Assembly (NCBI GenBank): GCA_033557465.1
Contig: CM066047.1
Location: 558,001 to 622,000, forward strand
Direction: 5' to 3'
Source of the DNA: Ichthyophis bannanicus
Taxonomy: Eukaryota > Chordata > Amphibia > Gymnophiona > Ichthyophiidae
DNA length: 64,000 bases
Positions 10,877 to 20,489 of the stretch are shown here, one piece after another. Both the position numbers and the translations under genes were made by a program. Below the pieces are notes generated by a model. It had not been told where the DNA came from and did not search any database. It was given only the letters and a program-made list of their open reading frames with translations. Within the stretch, counting starts at the first letter, position 1. Each line of letters begins with the position of its first letter.

Positions 10877-11682
10877 ATTCTCAGTCTCCAAGCAGCTTGG
10901 AGGGCTGGTGAGCCCCGGGGTTGGGGCTCACTTGGAGGAGCAATTAAGCAGTGGTTTAAGGTTTTTGTGAATTGGAAGCTTAGAGTCTACTGGGGGAGGT
11001 GATTTCGGGGCAATCGCTGTGCTGAGCTGCTGATTTCTGTCTTTGCTTCAGCTGTCTTTTCTCTGTTGGTTCCCCTCCTTTCCCCCCTCCCCCCTCTTTC
11101 TCCCTCCGATTCTGCTGCTCTGCAGGGGTCCTGTGTAGGGAGAGCTGTTGGGGAAGGTGTGCTGCCCTCCGGTTCCCGAACCCACCTACTGGGGTGAGGA
11201 ACCGGCAGAAGGAGCTTCAGGACAAACGCCAGCGAGCCTGCAAGTCTAAGGCCGAGGTTGTTTCCGGCGGGACTTGGCAGGCTGTACGGAGGGCGGAAGA
11301 CGGTGTGTAGCCCCAGGCGCCGAAGCTGCGATCACGGCTGAGCGCCGGAGGGCTAGCTGCCACAAAGAAAAGTGCCTGGGAACAAGGTAAGGGACCGGGG
11401 TCGTCGATGTTCTCGTTGGTTAAGTGTGGAGCTCTCGAGCCGCGTGTGGAGCCCGCGGTTAGGCCGTGTGTGAGAGAAATCCCGCGCACGGGAAAAAGCC
11501 GGGGTTAACTAACGGCAGATTGATTTCGGTTTGTTTCAGGCGGCAAAGCCTCGGTTTGTATTTTGCCTTTTGGTAATAAAGTGCAGGCAGTGACAGGAAG
11601 CAGGCTCTGAAGACCCCCCCCCACCCCAAATTAAGCCACATTGCAGATCTTGGCTGCAGGTGCTTGGGGACAGGAGTGAAAG

Positions 11683-13143
11683 GTGACCATTTCTCCTGGG
11701 CAGGCGGCATGCCGTCAGTCTCTCTGCTTACTGTGTAGTTCTAAGAGAGGGGCTGTATCTGAAACGGGGGTCTGCAGAAGCTGTTTTAGAGAAGCAGTCT
11801 CTATGGAGCAAGGGCTGGCAGAGAATGGGGAAAATCCAAAGGAAGGGGCCGCGGACATCTCTGAGCAAAAGAGGTTGGTTGAGCCCTCCCTGGAGCCTGT
11901 GCTGGGGCCATCTTCCCTTCAGGGGAGCCAGGTGGCGCAGGGGCAGGTCCCAGGGGGGTTTTGAAGCAATTTTTCCCCGCAGTTTGTATCCCTCCTTCAG
12001 CAGGTGTTTGCAGGGGGCGCAGGCGAACCCCTCATCTGGTCCGGCAGAGGGGGGTTTAGGAGAAAAGCGCTCGGGTACTCCTCTAAGCTTGGGTGGCTCA
12101 GGGATTCCAGCGAAGAGGGTACGGTCCAGTAAGGAGCCATAAGGTCAGTCAGTGGCTTCGGAGGGTGTGAATTTGGAAGAAGGAGAGATTACCGAACAGG
12201 AGGACCAGGCCTGAGTGGTTCGGATTTTTCGAAGGGATGAGTTACCAGCGCTCACCTTTGAGGCACTTAAGGCGCTTAATATGCCAACAGGGGGGCAGGC
12301 AGAGGAGGCGGAGTTGGAAGACCCTTTGTTGCAGACCTTTCGTAAGTCTCAGAAGGTTTTTCCTGTGCACAGGGTGTTTAAAGAGATGATTCAGAGTGAA
12401 TGGGATATGCCGGAAGCTGGACTAAAGGGGTCCAGAGTGATAGCTCAGCTCTATCCCTTAGCAGAGCAGGATCGGGAATTGTTCAAGTCTCCTAAGGTGG
12501 ATGCCTCAGTTTCGGCAGTTACGAAAATGACTACTATTCCGGTTGAAGGGACAGAAAATTGGACACCTTGTTGAAACAGGTCTTTGATGTTAATGCGCTG
12601 TCCCTCCAAGCGTCCATTTGTGGAGCTTGGGTAGCCAGGGCTTGCCTGCATTGGGCTCAGGGTCTACACACGGAGCAAGCGGTGGATTTGGCGGCAGAGG
12701 CAGCCAGGTTAGAGACGGGGGCAGCTTATCTGGCGGATATTCATTATGATCTCGTGCGAGGTTTGTCTAATAGTATGGCTTCGGCGATGGCGGCCCGGAG
12801 GTATTTGTGGTTGCGGAATTGGTCGGCGGATACTTCTTTGAAATCTAGGCTGAGCAAGCTGCCGTTCAGAGGAAAGCTTCTGTTTGGAGAAGATCTGGAG
12901 AAACTAGTGAAAGATTTGGGGGAGTCGAAAGAGGGCAGACTCCCGGAGGATAAGCAGAAGCAAGGTCGCTCGGGTCCACCCGCTAAAGAGCAACAAAGGG
13001 AGTTTCGGCGTTTTTGTTACCCTAGGTTTGGCCAGGCTCAAAGGGGGCGGTTTCCCTTTCGTAGTCAGGGGTTTCGAGGTGTTAGAGGAGCGAGCAGGGG
13101 GTTTGGGTCCTCTTCGACCCTCAATTCCTGGAAATTGCAATGA
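11683..13143 (+). pseudogene. DIRS-A gag-like gene
   Basis: The reading starts with a C-x2-C … C-x2-C cluster (CLLCSSKRG … VCRSCFREA, about 11,725-11,800). It continues through an acidic, low-complexity section (open to 12,142, then 12,215-12,574). It ends with a helical domain at 12,559-13,143 containing ALSLQASICGAWVARACL, RLSKLPFRGKLLFGEDLEKL and an R/Q/G-rich tail. The last domain recurs in DIRS-B, E2, E3 and E4, including the LFGxxLEKLVKDLG-type motif. Frame changes near 12,145 and 12,560 break it. DIRS gag proteins are thought to package the RNA; the N-terminal cysteine pairs suggest zinc binding. Confidence 0.75.
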
Positions 13144-14800
13144 AGCCAGGGGGGTCCAGGCGGGGCAGGAGCCGATAGGGAGTCGCCTGCGGAAATTTTA
13201 TCCTGCCTGGACCCAAATCACGTCCGATCAGTGGGTGCTGGAAGTTATCCGAGAGGGATATGCCTTGGAGCTTCAGCGTCCAGTGACGGATTCATTCGTG
13301 CAGTCCCCGTGCAAAGTGCAGGCCAAATACGCGGCGGTGGAGGAGACTAAACCGGCTGCTTGCCCTCGAGGCGGTGGTCCCAGTGCCCCCAGACCAATGC
13401 GGCTGCAGTCGATACTCTATTTATTTTGTGGTACCAAAGAAAGAAGGGACTTTTCAGCCGATTTTGGATCTCAAGCGCGTAAATCGCTGTCTAAGGGTGT
13501 CTCATTTTCGGATGGAAACGTTGAGGTCAGTCATAGTAGCGGTCCGCAAGGGCGAGTTTCTGACGTTGCTAGATCTGTCGGAGGCGTATCTGCATATTCC
13601 CATTCGGCAGGAACATCAGAGGTTTTTAAGGTTCGCGGTTCCGATGGGGCACTTCCAGTTTCAAGCTATGCCGTTTGGTCTGGCGACAGCGCCGCAGGCT
13701 TTCACCAAGGTGATGGTGGTGGCCGCGGCTTTGAGAAGGCAAGGAATCTTGGTGCATCCCTATCTGGACGATTGGTTGATTCGGGCAAAGTCCGAAAGGG
13801 AGAGCGAGGCGGCCACGGGCAGAGTGGTAGCGTTCTTGGAGAGCCTCGGTTGGGTAGTCAATCGGGCCAAGAGCAGGTTGAGGCCTTCACAGACCCTGGA
13901 ATATCTAGGGGCGGGGTTTGATACGAGGGTCGGACAGGTATTTCTTCCACGGAGCCGAGCGCAAGGTTTGAGGCGTCTGATCTGAAAGTTTCTCCACAGC
14001 AGGTGCCCGACGGCTTGGCATTACCTGCAGGTGTTAGGTACAATGGCGGCGACGATCGAGGTGGTGCCCTGGGCGAGGGCGCACATGAGGCCTCTGCAGA
14101 GAGCATTGCTGCGTCGGTGGTCCCATCAAAACGACAGTCTGTCTCAGCGGGTTGCCCTGTCAGCCGGGGACTCTTCTCTCTCTGCTATGGTGGTTGCGAA
14201 CGGAGTCGGAGAAAGGGATGCTGTTGGAGGTGCCAGATTGGATTCCCCTGATGACGGACGCCAGCCTTTCAGGTTGGGGGGCGCATGTCCCAGGGAGAGT
14301 TCGCACAGGGGGTGTGGTCCGCTCAAGAACGGACGTGGTCCATCAGTCGGTTGGATTTGCGAGCGGTGGTCCTGGCGCTAGGAGCATTCTGAGAGAGCCT
14401 CTACTGGAGAGCCGTAAGGGTATTCTCTGACAATGCGACAATGGTGGCCTATATCAACCGACAAGGGGAACCAGCAGTCAGGCGCTGGAAGCTGAGGCCG
14501 ATCAGTTGTTCATGTGGGCCGAGAGGCATCTGTTAGCAGTGTCAGTGGCACATATGGCCGGCGTGGAGAATGTAGAGGCCGATTTTCTCAGTCGGGTAAG
14601 AGTAGATCCTGGGGAATGGGCCCTTCATCCGCAGTTATTCAAGATGATAGTTCAGAGATGGGGGCACCCCGGTCATGGATCTTATGCAACCTTTCTAAAC
14701 GCAAAGGCCAGTCGGTTCTTCAGCAGAAGGCGGGAAAGAATGTCGGAGGGCCTGGATGCCTTGATGGCCGGAGGATCTTTTGCTCTATGTGTTCCCGCCG
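13144..14800 (+). pseudogene. DIRS-A reverse transcriptase and RNase H
   Basis: The pre-domain (LRKFYPAWTQITSDQWVLEV, 13,175-13,370) is in one frame. The polymerase (13,374-13,985) is in another: YFVVPKKEGTFQPILDLKRV, LDLSEAYLHIPI, MPFGLATAPQAFTK, the catalytic YLDDWL near 13,760 and YLGAGFDTR. RNase H follows with a further shift: LMTDASLSGWGAHV near 14,250, a DNATMVAYINRQG-like block near 14,435 and VENVEADFLSR at 14,565-14,600. The order and motifs are those of DIRS Pol. The long alternative frame 13,028-13,921 is mostly an out-of-frame shadow downstream of about 13,350. At least three frame changes mean no enzyme is made. Confidence 0.85.
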
Positions 14801-16065
14801 TGGGTCTTAATAGGTCGGATTCTGCAGCGAATCGAGCTTCGCAGAGGGCCAGTAATTTTGATCGCACTGGATTGGCCGAGGAGGCCGTGGTATGCAGATC
14901 TGATCAGACTCTTGGGCGACGAGCCTTGGAAACTAACGGTTCAGAGGTATCTGTTGCGACAAGGCCCTCTGTTGATGCCTCAGGTGGATCGGTTCTCGCT
15001 TACGGCTTGGCTATTGAGAGGGCAAGGCTGACGGCGAGGGGTTATTCGTCAGCAGTGGTGTGCACGTTGAACGCTAGGAGGATATCAACTTCTTTGGCGT
15101 ATGTCCGTGTTTGGCGAGTGTTCGAGGATTGCTGTGCGGTCCGCAAGGTTGCGGCCTTACAGGCTTCGATTCCGCAGATTCTGGCTTTTCTGCAAGACGG
15201 ATACGATAAGGGCTTAGCGGCTGCTTCCCTGAAGGTGCAGTTAGCGGCGCTGTCTTGCTACCGTGGTAAGATACGAGGTCAAGCTTTGGGCGGGCACCCC
15301 GATGTCTGTCAAGCGATTTTTGCAGGCTGTGGTGCTGCTGCGTCCGCTGTGTAGACAGTTCCGAAGTGGAATTTGCGTTTGGTTCTGGACGTTTTGGTGC
15401 AGGTGCCGTTTGAGCCTTTGGCTATAGCGTCTTTGAAGGATCTGACCTTGAAAGTGGTGTTTCTGGTGGCTATTGCTTCCGCCAGGAGAATTTCGGAGCT
15501 CCAAGCTTTGTCCTGTAGGGAACCTTTTCTGGTTTTCAGCGAATCCAAAGTGGTGTTGAGGACGGTGCCATCCTTTTTGCCTAAGGTAGTATCGCTGTTT
15601 CATGTGAATCAGGTGGTGTCCCTGCCGGTGTTTGCGGACGGTGGGGAAGTGAGCGCGAGTCAGCAGTTGCATAGGTTGGACATTAAGAGAGCGCTAAAAA
15701 GATATTTGAAGGCTACGGCTTCGTTCAGGCATACGGATAGGCTATTTGTGCTGTTTGGGGGGCCTACCAAAGGTCAGGCTGCATCGAAAGCTTCCATTGC
15801 TAGGTGGCTTAAGGAGGCGATTGCGTCGGCATATCTTTTGAAGGGTAGGTCGGTTCCGACAGGTTTGCAGGCGCACTCGACGAGGGCGCAGGCTGCGTCC
15901 TGGGCGGAGCGTAGTTTGGTTCCGGCGGTAGAGATTTGTCAGGCAGCGACTTGGTCCTCTATGCATTCCTTTATCAGGCATTACCGGCTGGATTTGCAGG
16001 CACAGAGGGATGCCTGTTTTGGTTCGTCAGTGCTTCAGGCGGGGATAGCTGGTCCCTCCCATTGA
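14800..16065 (+). pseudogene. DIRS-A tyrosine recombinase
   Basis: The amino part (VILIALDWPRRPWYADLI at 14,850-14,905, then LNARRISTSLAYVRVWRVF and AASLKVQLAALSCYRG at 15,070-15,260) lies in two frames. The catalytic part is one 230-codon frame, 15,373-16,065. It holds SARRISEL (the first Arg), AHSTRAQAASWAERSLVPAV (His-x2-Arg) and SFIRHYRLD (the Tyr). So the R-H-R-Y set is intact in this half. A TAG at 15,352 and frame changes separate the halves. The enzyme class inserts the circular copy. Confidence 0.85.
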
Positions 16066-16088
16066 TTCTTTGCACTGCTCTGTTACAT

Positions 16089-16185
16089 CCCCAAAGGTTC
16101 AGGACTAGCCTGGAGGAACGCTAAGGAAGGTGAAATTAGACTTACCTGCTAATTTTCGTTCCTTTAGGAACTCCAGGCTAGTCCT
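16089..16185. repeat. DIRS-A internal complementary region
   Basis: It consists of CCAAAGGTTCAGGACTAGCC followed by TGGAGGAACGCTAAGGAA (complement of the 5' terminus), directly joined to GGTGAAATTAGACTTACC and TTCCTTTAGGAACTCCAGG (complement of the 3' terminus). It thus spells the circle junction TAATTTCACC/TTCCTTAG in inverse and fixes both element ends to the base. Confidence 0.9.
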
Positions 16186-16467
16186 GTATCCCTCCCGGAT
16201 TTTAAGTGGGCTACTGCCTGAAGCAGTGGAGGTATGACAGGTAAGCGAAAGTAACTACAGATATTCTTCTTCTTCTTTTCTGTCAGAAAGTAGGCATCTC
16301 AGCACATGAGATGGTAGATTTGGGGGGGGGCGCGATGTTTCTGTATAGTGTTGGCCTTTTTTGAATCTAATATCAGTCCAGTTGGGGATAGATAGAGGGT
16401 TGTTAATAGGTTGTTAGTAGAGTTACTACTTAATTGTTGCTCTGGTGAGTTTGCTTTGTCAATAGGT

Positions 16468-16631
16468 TACTGATGTCTGGAGGCGGATCCAGGGTACTTA
16501 TACCAGTGACATCAAAAGAAGTGACGTGTCTCAGTCTCCAAAGCTGCTGGAGGAGGAGCAAGACCCAAAGGTTCAGGACTAGCCTGGAGTTCCTAAAGGA
16601 ACAACAATTAGCAGGTAAGTCTAATTTCACC
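16468..16631. repeat. DIRS-A 3' inverted terminal repeat
   Basis: This is the inverse of the 5' repeat, extended by about 29 bases (CAATTAGCAGGTAAGTCTA then ATTTCACC) that the 5' copy lacks. DIRS 3' repeats are known to be longer than the 5' ones. The end, CACC at 16,628-16,631, is followed by AGGGTG of the host CR1. Confidence 0.9.
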
Positions 16632-17205
16632 AGGGTGTGGTTCAGTATTAGAACTAGGGCTGCTAAAATCCATTCAAAAGCGAGGGTCTTAGACTTTAGG
16701 AAAATAACTTTGCCAAGATGGGACAACAGCTCAAGGAGTCGTTAGCAGGATGGGAACAGTGGGCAAAACTGAAAAGGGATATTTTAAGGGCAACAAACCT
16801 TTTTGTTAGAAAGATAAATAAATGTAAAAGGATTAAGGAGGCCACTATGGTTCTCAAAAGAAGTAGTTGAAAAGGTGAAGAAAAAGCAGGAGGCCTTCAG
16901 GAAATACAAGAGATCATGGAGAGAGGAAGACAGGTATCTATATTTGGAGAAACTTAGGGGGTGTTTACTAAATGACGGTAGCAGACTCCATGCGATATTG
17001 CACGGAGTCCGCTACTGCCGTTTAGTAAACACTCTCCTTAGAGAAGCTAGCAAAGTAATCAGGGAAAGCAAAGCTACAAAAAGAAGAAATAGCCAATGCA
17101 CTAAAATGGGGGTATAAGACATTTTTCAAATATGTTAGTGACAGGAGGAAGGGCAAAAGTGGAATTGTCAGACTCAAGGGTGAAGGGGAGGAATATGTAG
17201 AAGTA
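16632..17205 (+). pseudogene. CR1 family 2, continuation of the DIRS-A target
   Basis: The endonuclease-to-polymerase linker continues: FSIRTRAAKIHSKARVLDF, KRDILRATNLFVRKINKCKR, KKQEAFRKYKRSWREED, REASKVIRESKATKRRNSQ and RRKGKSGIVRLKGEGEEYV. The last block also begins the CR1-2 copy at 57,036. A palindromic MITE sits within the YLEKLREASK stretch. The reading ends at about 17,205, where an antisense CR1 begins. Confidence 0.8.
16958..17036. mobile_element. Palindromic mini-MITE
   Basis: A 72-base near-perfect hairpin: arm GTGTTTACTAAATGACGGTA continuing to GCAGACTCC, loop about 13 bases, and the inverse arm ending in TTTAGTAAACAC, with about three mismatches. Copies of CTTAG flank it at 16,953-16,957 and 17,037-17,041. 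Removing the insert and one CTTAG restores the CR1 frame (EKL-REASKV). This supports a transposon insertion with a 5-bp duplication. The superfamily is not identified. Confidence 0.7.
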
Positions 17206-17600
17206 AATTCCAGAGGTTATATATTTGTTCAGTGAAAATATTTTCTTCAATTTGTTTTAAATGTTGTATTTGGTAACTTCATGGCATATCCCCCTAGTCT
17301 TTGTAGTGTTTTGAAAGCAGAAATAACAGATTTGTGTTCACCTGTTCCATTTCATTCAGAATTTTGTAAGCCTCTTTTTATATCTCCCCTTTTATTTCTT
17401 CTCCAAGCTGAAAAGCCCTAATCTCTTTAGCTTTCCGTCATAGGTGACTCATTGCATCTCCATTATTTGGTTGCGCTTTTCTGCATCTCTTCTAATTCTG
17501 CTAAGCTTTAGAGATGCATTTACCAGAATTGCACATACTCAAAGTGCAATTGTATTATGGCGTGATAGAGACATTATAATATTGTCAGTTGTAGTTCCCA
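17206..17600 (-). pseudogene. CR1 ORF2 3' part, antisense
   Basis: On the minus strand the sequence covers the carboxy region of a CR1-type ORF2. It includes blocks equivalent to MPLYH…LEYVQFW, LQKRNQIMEMQ and KEIKRGDIKRGLQNS, ending near TTACCAAATACAACATTTAA and AACAAATTGAAGAAAATATT. Several changes break the frame. It is more diverged than CR1-1 and CR1-2, so it may be a third, older family. Confidence 0.6.
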
Positions 17601-17604
17601 TTCC

Positions 17605-17795
17605 TTACAATGAGAAGGCTCTGGCCATATCCTTGACAAAGTCATGGAAGGCCACATCTTCTGGAGGAGAAAGGCGCTGGGGCACTAGGTCCAAGGAAAT
17701 ATCTCTGTGACGCTTGGTTTCTGGGGACACCATATCATCTGTCTCCCACTCTGAGTCAAGCGGTGACGAGAAAGAGGCCCTGCATATCATAAAGC
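17605..17795 (-). pseudogene. DIRS-E gag fragment, antisense
   Basis: The minus-strand reading has DSEWETDDMVSPETKRHRDI followed by RLSPPEDVAFHDFVKDMARA. This is equivalent to PKRRVSPPEDLSFQDFIREVAKGL near 38,930-38,990 in E2 and the same block in E4 (62,665-62,720). Only about 60 codons remain. Confidence 0.7.
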
Positions 17796-17884
17796 TGGGG
17801 CATAAGTTATACTGATTGCCCCAGGTTGCCCAGACAACCTTGGTTTCCTCTGCTGCTTAACCTGTCGGTGGCACTCAGTCCCTC

Positions 17885-18958
17885 TGTGCCGAGCCCCAGA
17901 CTCCTTGCACCCCAATTTGGGGTCGCTAATGCTAATAGTGTGGCTGCTGAAAGGATAGTGTTGACACTTTTCAATCTTCCAGGAGAAGTCGAGGAGATCC
18001 TACTGATTTCCTGAAAACCCTCCACTAGACAGGCTTATGCCTTTAAGTGGAGAAGGTTCTCTGTCTGGTGTGCAGGAAGGGAGGAGAATCCCTTCTCTTG
18101 CCATGTGCAACTAATACTTCAGTATCTACTGCACCTGTCACACACTGGACTGAAATCTAGCTCTGTGAGGGTACATCTGAGCGCCATAACTGCTCGCCAC
18201 CACTATCAAGGGGAAAATTTGTCTCAAGCTAGCCCTTGGTCTCCAGGTTCCTCCAGAGCCTCCTGTTATCCAAGCTCCATCTCTGCCCTCCAGCGGCAGA
18301 GTGGGACCTCAACATGGTGCTCTGTCAGCTCACCTAACTACCATGCGAGCTTCTGGCCACTTGCCACCTGCAGTACCTGTCTTGAAAAGTGGCCTTTCTG
18401 GTGGCCCTCACGTCTGCTCAAAGTCAGGCCCTGGTGGCAGATCCACTATATACAAGGTTCTACAAGAACAGGGTAATGCTTAGCACACACCCCAAATTCC
18501 TCCCGAATGTGTGTCTCTCCTTTCCATCTCAACCAAGAGGTGGTCCTCCCCACCTTCTTCCTGCGGCCTCAAGCTGGCAGGGACAAACTAGTACTTCATA
18601 CACCAGATTGCAAAAGTGCCCTGTCCTTCTACATACTGTGGACTAGGGCCCATCGCAAAGCTCCTCAGCTTTTTGTGTCTTATGATGCCAGCAAACTCTG
18701 TCCACTTGGATGGCGGACTGTATTGCCTTCGCCTATGAGCGAGCTGGCCTCTCCCTCGAGCACCGGAACACAGCGCATCACATGAGGACATTGGCCGCTG
18801 CGTTGGCCAATCTCCTCTCGGTGCCGATGACGGAGATCTGCAAGACTGCAACATGGTCTTCAATTCATATGTTCGCAGCTCACTACTGCCTGGAGAGCAA
18901 GTCCCACAGGGACAGTACCTTTGGCCAGGCAGCACTCTGTAATATTCTTGGGGTGTAA
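17885..18958 (+). pseudogene. DIRS-E1 tyrosine recombinase relic
   Basis: It aligns with residues 405-735 of the E2 polyprotein: FKWRRFSVWCAGR, LLHLSHTGLKSSSVRVHLSA, LVADPLYTRFYKN, VSPFHLNQEVVLPTFFL-like blocks and a carboxy end AHHMRTLAAALANLLSVPMT … TATWSSIHMFAAHYCLESK. The His-x2-Arg (HHMR) and the terminal Tyr survive. The first Arg box is damaged near 18,405-18,425 (TSAQSQAL). Many frame changes occur, so it is dead. Confidence 0.8.
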
Positions 18959-19135
18959 GCAACTCCTGCCTCAGACCTTTCTGTGTTCAGGCTACCAGAG
19001 TGATAGTGTCACTGGATGCTAGGGTCTTGCAGAGTCTCTCAGAGGGGACTCGGCTTCTGCAACTCACAGCTACCCGACTAGGTGGTTGTTGGTGCTGTCG
19101 TAGTTCAGTCCTTGGCAGCCTGGAGCTAGGAAGTC

Positions 19136-19245
19136 CCATATGTGAAGACTGACTTCTTGCTTGTTCCTGGGGAAAGTGTAGTTATTCACCTGTAACGTTT
19201 GTTCTCCAGGAATCGGTCCTCACAACCTTCCCTCCTCCCCTGGGA
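19136..19245. repeat. DIRS-E1 internal complementary region
   Basis: CCCATATGTGAAGACTGAC and TTGCTTGTTCCTGGGGAAAG are followed by TATTCACCTGTAACG and TTCTCCAGGAATCGG. This is the same two-part design as at 43,040-43,137 in E2, with substitutions. Confidence 0.8.
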
Positions 19246-19419
19246 GTTGCCTCCCTACCTTATTTTAGTTTTTACTGCCGTCCTAGCTATGTCATCATCT
19301 GACTGAGCAAGATGGCATCCTTAGGCGGGAAGGGGACCATGCATGCATGGTAGCATGTCACAAAGGCTTTTTTTAAAAGCTGGGGAAATGCTCGGCGTGG
19401 GCTCAGTCTGCACCGATGT

Positions 19420-19465
19420 CGTCCATATGTGAGGACTAATTCCTGTTGTCTCTGGAGAACACCTG
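19420..19465. repeat. DIRS-E1 3' terminal repeat, cut by DIRS-B
   Basis: GTCCATATGTGAGGACTAAT and CTCTGGAGAACACCTG match the end of the E2 3' repeat (CATATGTGAAGACTTATTCC … GAGATCACCTG). The remaining terminal bases, expected to read TTACAGGTAAGTAACTG or similar, are missing here because the next element starts. Confidence 0.75.
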
Positions 19466-19590
19466 TTCCTTATCGTTCCTCCGGTCCAGTCCCGAACCTC
19501 TGGGGTGGTGCACCTCTTCCAGCAGTTTGGAGACTCAGCATGTCATCTTTTGATGACAGCAGTACTAATAGAGCGGAGACCACCCCTTCT
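19466..19590. repeat. DIRS-B 5' inverted terminal repeat
   Basis: It aligns with the DIRS-A 5' repeat: TTCCTTATCGTTCCTCCGG, GGTGCACCTCTTCCAGCAG, TTTGGAGACTCAGCATG and ATCTTTTGATGACAGCAGTA. No 3' partner is left in the window. Confidence 0.8.
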
Positions 19591-20489
19591 TTTCAGTATA
19601 CTCTGTCTCCATGCAGCTGGAGGTGGTGAGCCAGAGGGCTGGACTCACTGAGGACAACTAAGGAGCTTTTAGTTAGATTTGCTGGTTTTGATTTACTTTC
19701 TAAGCATCTGCTGAGAGCACTTTAATTTCTTCACTTTCTTTGTTAGATAAAAAAAAAAAAAAAAAAGTGAACAGAGGAGGGGCTCCCCCCCTCCCTCTTC
19801 TGGCAGATGGGGTGGTGGGCAGGAGGTGCGGTGATCCGGGATCTTGAAGCTCCTGAATCCAGCTTTGAGTGAGGAGTTTTCAGACAATCTCAGCTCTGCA
19901 GCAGCAACAGTCTTTCATCCCTGCAGTTTCCCGCAGTGCCAAGCCTTCAGTTCGGACTGAGTGCTGGATGGACAGCAGGAAAGCACAGCGTGAAGCGACA
20001 GATTGGACACCTAGAGATTCAGTGCTATTTAGGTTGCCTTCCAGTACAGTAAGTCATCCGGGGACGTGGCTTAGCGGTTGTGAGGCCTGCTGTAACGGTG
20101 TTTGGGGATGGCATGTGGAGACCTGTGTTCCCACTGGAAGCCTGCTATTTTCCCGTGTGAGCCAGCAGCTGCATGGTGGATGCTGGCGGTTGTGCAGGAC
20201 CTATGCTTGCTTAAATTTTTTCTTTTATTTTTTGCCCTTTATTAGTGGTTCTCTCCCTCAGATCACGTGAGGTTAATTTTTTCAACTGTAGCTTCATTTA
20301 AGACAATAAGGTAAGAGAATAAAGGCAGGAGAGGCAAGTGGGGGGGGGGGGGGGTGGAGCAGTTTGTCTTCTTGGTAGAGAGGGGAACTGCTATCCTTTT
20401 TATTTCTACAGGTTATTGAGCACCGAGAAGCCCTTGCTGGCTTGAGAGAGGAGCAGTGCAGACTAGAGGCTCAGTTTGGTCTTGGAGTG

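Larger units (their letters stand above)
10743..16631 (+). mobile_element. DIRS-A: structurally complete DIRS retrotransposon
   Basis: All parts are present in order: 5' inverted repeat, leader (10,877-11,680, GC-rich, no clear ORF), gag, reverse transcriptase, RNase H, tyrosine recombinase, internal complementary region and 3' inverted repeat. The length is 5.9 kb. The element is visibly richer in CpG than its flanks, which suggests moderate age. It lies inside a CR1 endonuclease gene (9,900-10,742 and 16,632-17,205), and the flank reading joins across it. There is no conventional target duplication, but CACCAG is found on both sides of the junctions. Frameshifts and stops disable every gene. 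Confidence 0.9.
17601..19465 (+). mobile_element. DIRS-E1: rearranged relic of DIRS family E
   Basis: It contains an antisense gag scrap (17,605-17,795), a sense recombinase relic (about 17,885-18,958), an internal complementary region (19,136-19,245) and a 3' terminal repeat (about 19,420-19,465). All are recognisable from the intact copy E2. The repeat ends in CACCTG, where DIRS-B begins. 5' repeat, polymerase and RNase H are missing. The opposite orientation of the gag scrap means an inversion or a separate insertion. Confidence 0.75.

Noticed and set aside
13028..13921. 297-codon open frame as a separate DIRS-A gene
   Set aside because: Up to about 13,350 it carries true pre-polymerase sequence. 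After that the polymerase motifs are in another frame, so the rest is a shadow.
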